From NCBI GenBank assembly GCA_037144095.1, contig JBAWXL010000065.1, forward strand, positions 1 through 18,628: a stretch of DNA of 18,628 nt. The letters run 5' to 3'. Below, piece by piece: positions 14,700-18,628 of this stretch (positions within the stretch are counted from its first letter, which is position 1; each line of letters opens with the position of its first letter). Position numbers and translations under genes: made by a program. The notes below the pieces were generated by a model. The model worked only from the letters and a program-made list of their open reading frames with translations, ran no database searches and had not been told where the DNA came from. Source of the DNA: CAIXTV01 sp037144095 (GTDB lineage: Bacteria > Bacteroidota > Bacteroidia > Bacteroidales > CAIXTV01).

Positions 14700-15845
14700 T
14701 TATAAACCTAAGGTTAATTGGTTTATATCTTTAGGTTTTGTTCTTGGAAGGATAGCGGCACCAGGTGTCATGCCCCCAATCAACATTTCTTTAATTTCTG
14801 GAATATTTGCCGCTATTTTAATTATTGTTCCTTCATGCGTCGGATCTAACAATAATATTTCATCTAAAGATATTCCTCTGTCATTCAATAAATCCATGCT
14901 ATGAGAAGTAAGAATTACTTGTCTTTTTTTAGGTTTTTGTAATTTGTAAATCAAAGCTGGAATTTTAGATACAATTGCTCCATTTAATGATAACTCAGGT
15001 TCTTCTAAAAGTAATAAACCATCACCCTCTTGTAATGACCAAAGCAGACCGATTAATCTTAATGTCCCATCCGAAAATTGTTCTTCTCTTTGTTTTCCGG
15101 CTTTTGTCCTCCAATGTTCATAAACAGCTTCCAAATGTGGCCTCCCGTTCTCTTCTGTGTAATTAAATTCTTTGAACTGAGGTACCGCAATTTTTAAGGC
15201 TTCTTGAATTTTCCGCAACCATGCATTCCTTGTTTTTTCATTTACCTTTGATATTCTATCTAAGAATCCCTTCCCAAAAGGATCCCCGGGTAAATCAGGT
15301 CCCGTAAATGTTTGTGGGTGTTTTAAAAGCTGAGGTAATAAATGAAGATATACAATATTCTCTAAATATTTATTGATATCTCTGAAATCTTTGTTCGCAT
15401 TTATTTGCTCTAAATGTGTCTGCGTCAATCTCTCATGATCTTTATTATCGTTTGCATCAGGTCGATTTAATATCAATTTTTCATCTTTCCATACTTTTTC
15501 ATGAGTAAGATAAGGCAACCTATATCCTCTTGTTTCTTGTTTTATTCCAATTGAATATTGCCAAATAGGTTTTGATTCTCCATATTCTGATAAATAGATT
15601 ACAATTTCTACATCAGGGAATGTTCTTGCTGCAAGACATCTGATTTTTGTAATGCCTCCTCGTTCTGTAACTGCTTTTTGCAATCCGCCTCCTGGCTTAG
15701 CAATGTCACGTAAAAAACGGAAAACATCTAACAAATTTGATTTGCCCGATGCATTAGGACCAACTACAAAAACCCTTTCAGTAATTTTAATATCTACTTC
15801 TTTGAAGTTTTTCCAATTCTTCAATATTATTCTAGAAATATACAT
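14700..15845 (-). CDS. AAA family ABC-type ATPase (AAA_21/OLD-like), defence-associated
   Basis: A 381-residue SMC/RecF/OLD-type ATPase without an attached nuclease. Residues 1-28 (YISRIILKNWKNFKEVDI... VFVVGP) form the usual first strands, Walker A is GPNASGKS at 29-36, the ABC signature is QFSDGTLRL at about 256-264, Walker B with tandem glutamates is LLLLEEPE at 277-284, and the switch histidine lies in LTSHS (312-316). The insert between Walker A and signature is about 220 residues, shorter than in SMC proteins and without a long coiled coil. Paired ATPases of this kind in OLD, PARIS and related systems gate a TOPRIM effector; the next gene supplies such a domain as a separate chain. It begins 3 bp after mod and ends 1 bp before the TOPRIM gene. 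ATPase motifs are complete. Confidence 0.87.
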   Translation of the reverse strand: MYISRIILKNWKNFKEVDIKITERVFVVGPNASGKSNLLDVFRFLRDIAKPGGGLQKAVTERGGITKIRCLAARTFPDVEIVIYLSEYGESKPIWQYSIGIKQETRGYRLPYLTHEKVWKDEKLILNRPDANDNKDHERLTQTHLEQINANKDFRDINKYLENIVYLHLLPQLLKHPQTFTGPDLPGDPFGKGFLDRISKVNEKTRNAWLRKIQEALKIAVPQFKEFNYTEENGRPHLEAVYEHWRTKAGKQREEQFSDGTLRLIGLLWSLQEGDGLLLLEEPELSLNGAIVSKIPALIYKLQKPKKRQVILTSHSMDLLNDRGISLDEILLLDPTHEGTIIKIAANIPEIKEMLIGGMTPGAAILPRTKPKDINQLTLGL

Positions 15846-15848
15846 AAT

Positions 15849-18383
15849 CTATAATCTTATAATTTTTAAACTCTCAATCCCCCTGTCATCTATTATTTTC
15901 ACCGCTATTTCCCTGCCCGGGGTAAAAGGCAGCGAAACCGTTCCATTAAATGCTTCTATTTTTTCTTCGTCTATTTCCGCTTTCAGGTTGCGCGCAAGAG
16001 TTGCCCAACCTTCTTTGGCTCCTGCCATCGGAAAGAACACCTGCGACGGAAACAAACTCCTGCTGTCGTAATCATGGTCGAGCATCCACATAGCAATATT
16101 GCCTTTGCCACCACTATCCACAGTGCCCGTTTTCGGGTTGTAATAATCAAACCCATGCACCTCCAAAATATATTTCCCTTTATCCTCACCCGTTTTTATT
16201 TCTGTAATTTGCACATCAGGTTGCCCAATCAGCCAAAAACTTTCGTTGCTGCTGCGTTTCTTTTTCAGGTCGTCTGTCAGCATATCCGCATTCATCTGAG
16301 CCTCCAGCAAGGTGATGCCGGGCCAATTGGTTTCTTCTATATCTTTTCGGGCTTCGGGGTCGAAATGAAAAGCACAAAACAACACAATTTCAGGTTTGGG
16401 TTTCAACGTGCGGGCTTCTTCCAGCGCAAGTTCCACCATTCGTTGTTCCAAAGGTGCATGTTCCGGTCCAAAACAAACCACCACTCTTTGAGGAGCCGCA
16501 CCCTGAGCGGAGTCGAAGGGTTTTGTTTCAGCATCCGCTTGCAAAAACTTCGTCCCACTTAAAGGCTCCACTCTCGTAAATTCTATCGTTTTACCTCCCT
16601 TAGCCCTCACTCCCGAACGCAACAACTCATTTCTCCATTCATCCTGTCGTAAAGTTTCCCCACTCCTCGACACTGAGCTATCTGCATCAATAATAGTATC
16701 CGATTCAAAATCTTCAAGTGATTTTGCTACTGGTGATGGAACAGCTTCAACTGTAAATGGACCTGTAATTCTTACTCTTTTAGAATCAATAATTGGTTGA
16801 TCATATAATATAACTTCCTCAGGGTTATCGCTGTTTGCAATACTTTTTAGTGTCGTTTTTAATACACGATTGTACTTAAATCCACTGCCAACACCTTCCT
16901 CTGGATAAGCTAATTCATAATAGTGAAACATTGATGCCATTAATCTCTGTTTAGCTAATGTAATTGCAACTCTACTAGTATCACACGTTACCCATCTCCG
17001 ACCTAACTGTTCAGCAACAAAAGCACTTGTCCCACTACCACAAGTAATATCTAATATAAGTTCTCCTGGATCTGAAACCATAGACATGCATTTTTCAATT
17101 ACTATAGAGTTAGTTTGGACTACATAATATTTTTGATATGAAGTTGCCAAATCGGCCCATAAATTTGTTACCTTTTTAAAAGGAAAATCATCAAAATATA
17201 ATTTATATACTAAAGAGCCTCCTTCTGTAGTAATTCTATTTTGTTTAATAAGAATTTCAAGTTTGTCTTTTGATACAATCCAACAACCATTATATGGAGG
17301 ATTATATGTTTTTCCATTAAATTCTATGGTGTAAACTGAATTTTCACTAAAAGAAGGGGCGTTCAATGAAATTAGTCTAAAATACTTTGTCTCTGGAGGG
17401 AAGGTATTACTACCCATCTCATTTGAAGTAATTTTTATAATTGTCCCATCAGGTAATTCTGCATTTCTCCAATGTTGAGTTGCATTATCAACAGAATTAG
17501 GAGTATAAAGTTGATGATATTTGAAAGAGTCGTTATTTTTTGCGTAAACTAATAAATGATCATGCATTGTTTCAATAAATTTTCCGCCTAAAGGTAAAGT
17601 CTTTTTTCTAAAAACAATATTTGCAATGAAGTTTTCTTTATTAAAAATTTCATCAAGCAAACAAGCCACTTTATGTGAATTCTCTGAATTAATTTGAAAA
17701 AACAAACATCCTGTTTCAGATAATAATTCTTTTGATAGCAGAAGTCTATCTCTAATATAATTTAAATAGCTATGAATTCCATATTCCCAAGTGTCGCGAA
17801 ATGCTTTTAGCATTTCAGGTTCAGCTGTTAAATCATCATCTTTTTCTTTTACTTCTTTTTTATTAGTAAAAGGCTGAAAGTTTGAACTATACTTTATTCC
17901 ATAAGGAGGGTCAAAAAACACCATTTGCACTTTGCCGCCCATACCTTCTTTTTCCAAAAGAGAGTTCATCACCAAAAGACTATCACCCGCAATCAATCGA
18001 TTGCTCCAGTTTTCTTTATGTTTATAAAATTCTATAGCTTCGCGCAAAGGTATCTTTTCCTCTTCAAACAAACTCATTTGTGGAGAAAACTGTTCGGCTT
18101 TTCTAACGGTTTCAATAATACGGCGAGGGTCAATACGTTCGTGCACATGCAAACTCACTGTAGGCACTTCAAAACTTGTATGCTCAGCCTTACCAGCCCA
18201 TTGCAATTGAGGATCAATATGAGGGTCATATTCATATTGCTTTCTGCCATTTCTATAAGACTCAGTTCCCTCATCCACCAAACCAACCGGAGGGTTATTC
18301 AATCTTTTCTTGTCCTTATGCTCATATTGCTCAATAGGCTTTGTCGTGCCCACTCCATCCGCTTTTTTTATACCTTTTGCCAT
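15849..18383 (-). CDS. mod: Type III-like DNA adenine N6-methyltransferase subunit
   Basis: An 844-residue site-specific methyltransferase of the beta class: the catalytic DPPY (FFDPPYGIKY, 158-161) comes before the SAM-binding LDITCGSGT (444-452), which is followed by GRRWVTCDTSRVAITLAKQRL. It should methylate adenine N6 in the recognition sequence and give Res its specificity. The long stretch between the two motifs (about 165-440) holds the target-recognition part. The C-terminal 200 residues (RVVVCFGPEHAPLEQRMVEL, WLIGQPDVQITEI, GGKGNIAMWMLDHDYD) are typical of the large mod proteins paired with this kind of res. The gene is a likely mosaic, with an AT-rich middle (see findings), and carries a REP-like insert at 16501. 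It is the first gene of the operon; the ATPase gene starts 3 bp after its stop. Appears intact. Confidence 0.93.
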   Translation of the reverse strand: MAKGIKKADGVGTTKPIEQYEHKDKKRLNNPPVGLVDEGTESYRNGRKQYEYDPHIDPQLQWAGKAEHTSFEVPTVSLHVHERIDPRRIIETVRKAEQFSPQMSLFEEEKIPLREAIEFYKHKENWSNRLIAGDSLLVMNSLLEKEGMGGKVQMVFFDPPYGIKYSSNFQPFTNKKEVKEKDDDLTAEPEMLKAFRDTWEYGIHSYLNYIRDRLLLSKELLSETGCLFFQINSENSHKVACLLDEIFNKENFIANIVFRKKTLPLGGKFIETMHDHLLVYAKNNDSFKYHQLYTPNSVDNATQHWRNAELPDGTIIKITSNEMGSNTFPPETKYFRLISLNAPSFSENSVYTIEFNGKTYNPPYNGCWIVSKDKLEILIKQNRITTEGGSLVYKLYFDDFPFKKVTNLWADLATSYQKYYVVQTNSIVIEKCMSMVSDPGELILDITCGSGTSAFVAEQLGRRWVTCDTSRVAITLAKQRLMASMFHYYELAYPEEGVGSGFKYNRVLKTTLKSIANSDNPEEVILYDQPIIDSKRVRITGPFTVEAVPSPVAKSLEDFESDTIIDADSSVSRSGETLRQDEWRNELLRSGVRAKGGKTIEFTRVEPLSGTKFLQADAETKPFDSAQGAAPQRVVVCFGPEHAPLEQRMVELALEEARTLKPKPEIVLFCAFHFDPEARKDIEETNWPGITLLEAQMNADMLTDDLKKKRSSNESFWLIGQPDVQITEIKTGEDKGKYILEVHGFDYYNPKTGTVDSGGKGNIAMWMLDHDYDSRSLFPSQVFFPMAGAKEGWATLARNLKAEIDEEKIEAFNGTVSLPFTPGREIAVKIIDDRGIESLKIIRL
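16501..16520. repeat. REP-like sequence inserted in the mod coding frame
   Basis: The plus strand reads CCCTGAGCGGAGTCGAAGGG, an imperfect palindrome whose complement contains TTCGACTCCGCTCAGGG. Similar dispersed repeats (TTCGACxxxGCTCAGGG) are common in many bacterial genomes. In mod it encodes KPFDSAQGAAPQ in frame, between AETK and the conserved PQRVVVCFGPEH. A second, weaker look-alike, CTCGACACTGAGCTA, lies at about 16667-16681. Confidence 0.65.
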
Positions 18384-18628
18384 ACTTTATGTATATGTGT
18401 TTCCCTTTTAAAATAGACTGCTAATGTATAATTTTTATTTCAATCACAGGGATTTTATTCTTTTTAGTCTTTTATTTTATTCCAACTCCCAACTCAGCTG
18501 CAAATACTTATTGAGCCAAATTCTCAATTCCACTCCAAATATCCCATAATTTCCAATTATCCCAATAAAATGTATTCCCATAGTTTTTCCATTAAAAATA
18601 TCCCACCACAAAACTAACAAATAAACAA
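18384..18628. other. gene-free region upstream of mod
   Basis: These 245 bases up to the right edge show no supported gene. They should contain the operon promoter on the minus strand, but no perfect TAnnTTTG box is visible before the mod ATG; TATTTTAA near 18405-18412 is a partial match only. A small inverted repeat, ATTGAG (18510-18515) and CTCAAT (18523-18528), is of unknown meaning. Confidence 0.4.

Noticed and set aside
10671..18383. BREX, DISARM or Type I restriction locus
   Set aside because: No PglZ, BrxC, DrmA/B or HsdS-like gene is present. Motif order in the methyltransferase (DPPY before the SAM motif) and the helicase-PD-(D/E)XK partner fit a Type III-like system.
10671..18383. 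Prophage or integrative element carrying the defence operon
   Set aside because: No integrase, tRNA attachment site or direct-repeat ends were seen within the window, although the right border lies outside it.
15652..18416. Plus-strand open frames at 15652-16071, 16074-16562 and 17925-18416
   Set aside because: They lie opposite well-supported mod and ATPase coding sequence, have no recognisable motifs and are explained as antisense shadows of those genes.

Overview
The window looks like a chromosomal segment of a member of the Bacteroidota. It is AT-rich outside a few repeats, most genes lack a clear Shine-Dalgarno sequence, and several upstream regions carry perfect TAnnTTTG boxes, the Bacteroidota -7 promoter element. 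The fur-purA neighbourhood, a MORN-repeat lipoprotein-like gene, a multi-module PepSY-like secreted protein and palindromic repeats typical of these genomes point the same way. The species cannot be told from the sequence.

Layout. Positions 1-262 hold six copies of a GC-rich 42-bp tandem repeat. Positions 335-2204 (minus) carry an M16 zinc peptidase followed, with a short overlap, by an O-methyltransferase. Positions 2278-4395 (plus) carry a secreted MORN-repeat protein and a cobalamin-binding radical SAM enzyme. Positions 4385-8727 (minus) carry purA, then a PepSY-like secreted protein, a flavodoxin-fold NAD(P)H oxidoreductase and RidA. Positions 9023-10386 (minus) carry a Fur-family regulator without the usual cysteine pairs and an unrecognised polytopic membrane protein. 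Short repeats, including a REP-like hairpin at 10545-10564, lie between this part and the next.

The notable region is 10671-18383 (minus), five abutting or overlapping genes that read as one operon: a Type III-like mod (beta-class adenine methyltransferase), an ABC-type AAA ATPase, a DUF4276-like TOPRIM protein, res (superfamily 2 helicase with a PD-(D/E)XK nuclease) and an unrecognised 191-residue protein. The ATPase-TOPRIM pair resembles the architecture of OLD- and PARIS-type defence systems but sits between the mod and res genes. This suggests a composite anti-phage locus in which modification-dependent restriction and a second, ATPase-gated effector are expressed together. The mod gene itself appears mosaic: its central recognition part is clearly more AT-rich than its ends, and it contains an in-frame REP-like insertion.

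The rest is ordinary core metabolism and hypothetical genes. No rRNA, tRNA, CRISPR array, integrase or transposase was found.
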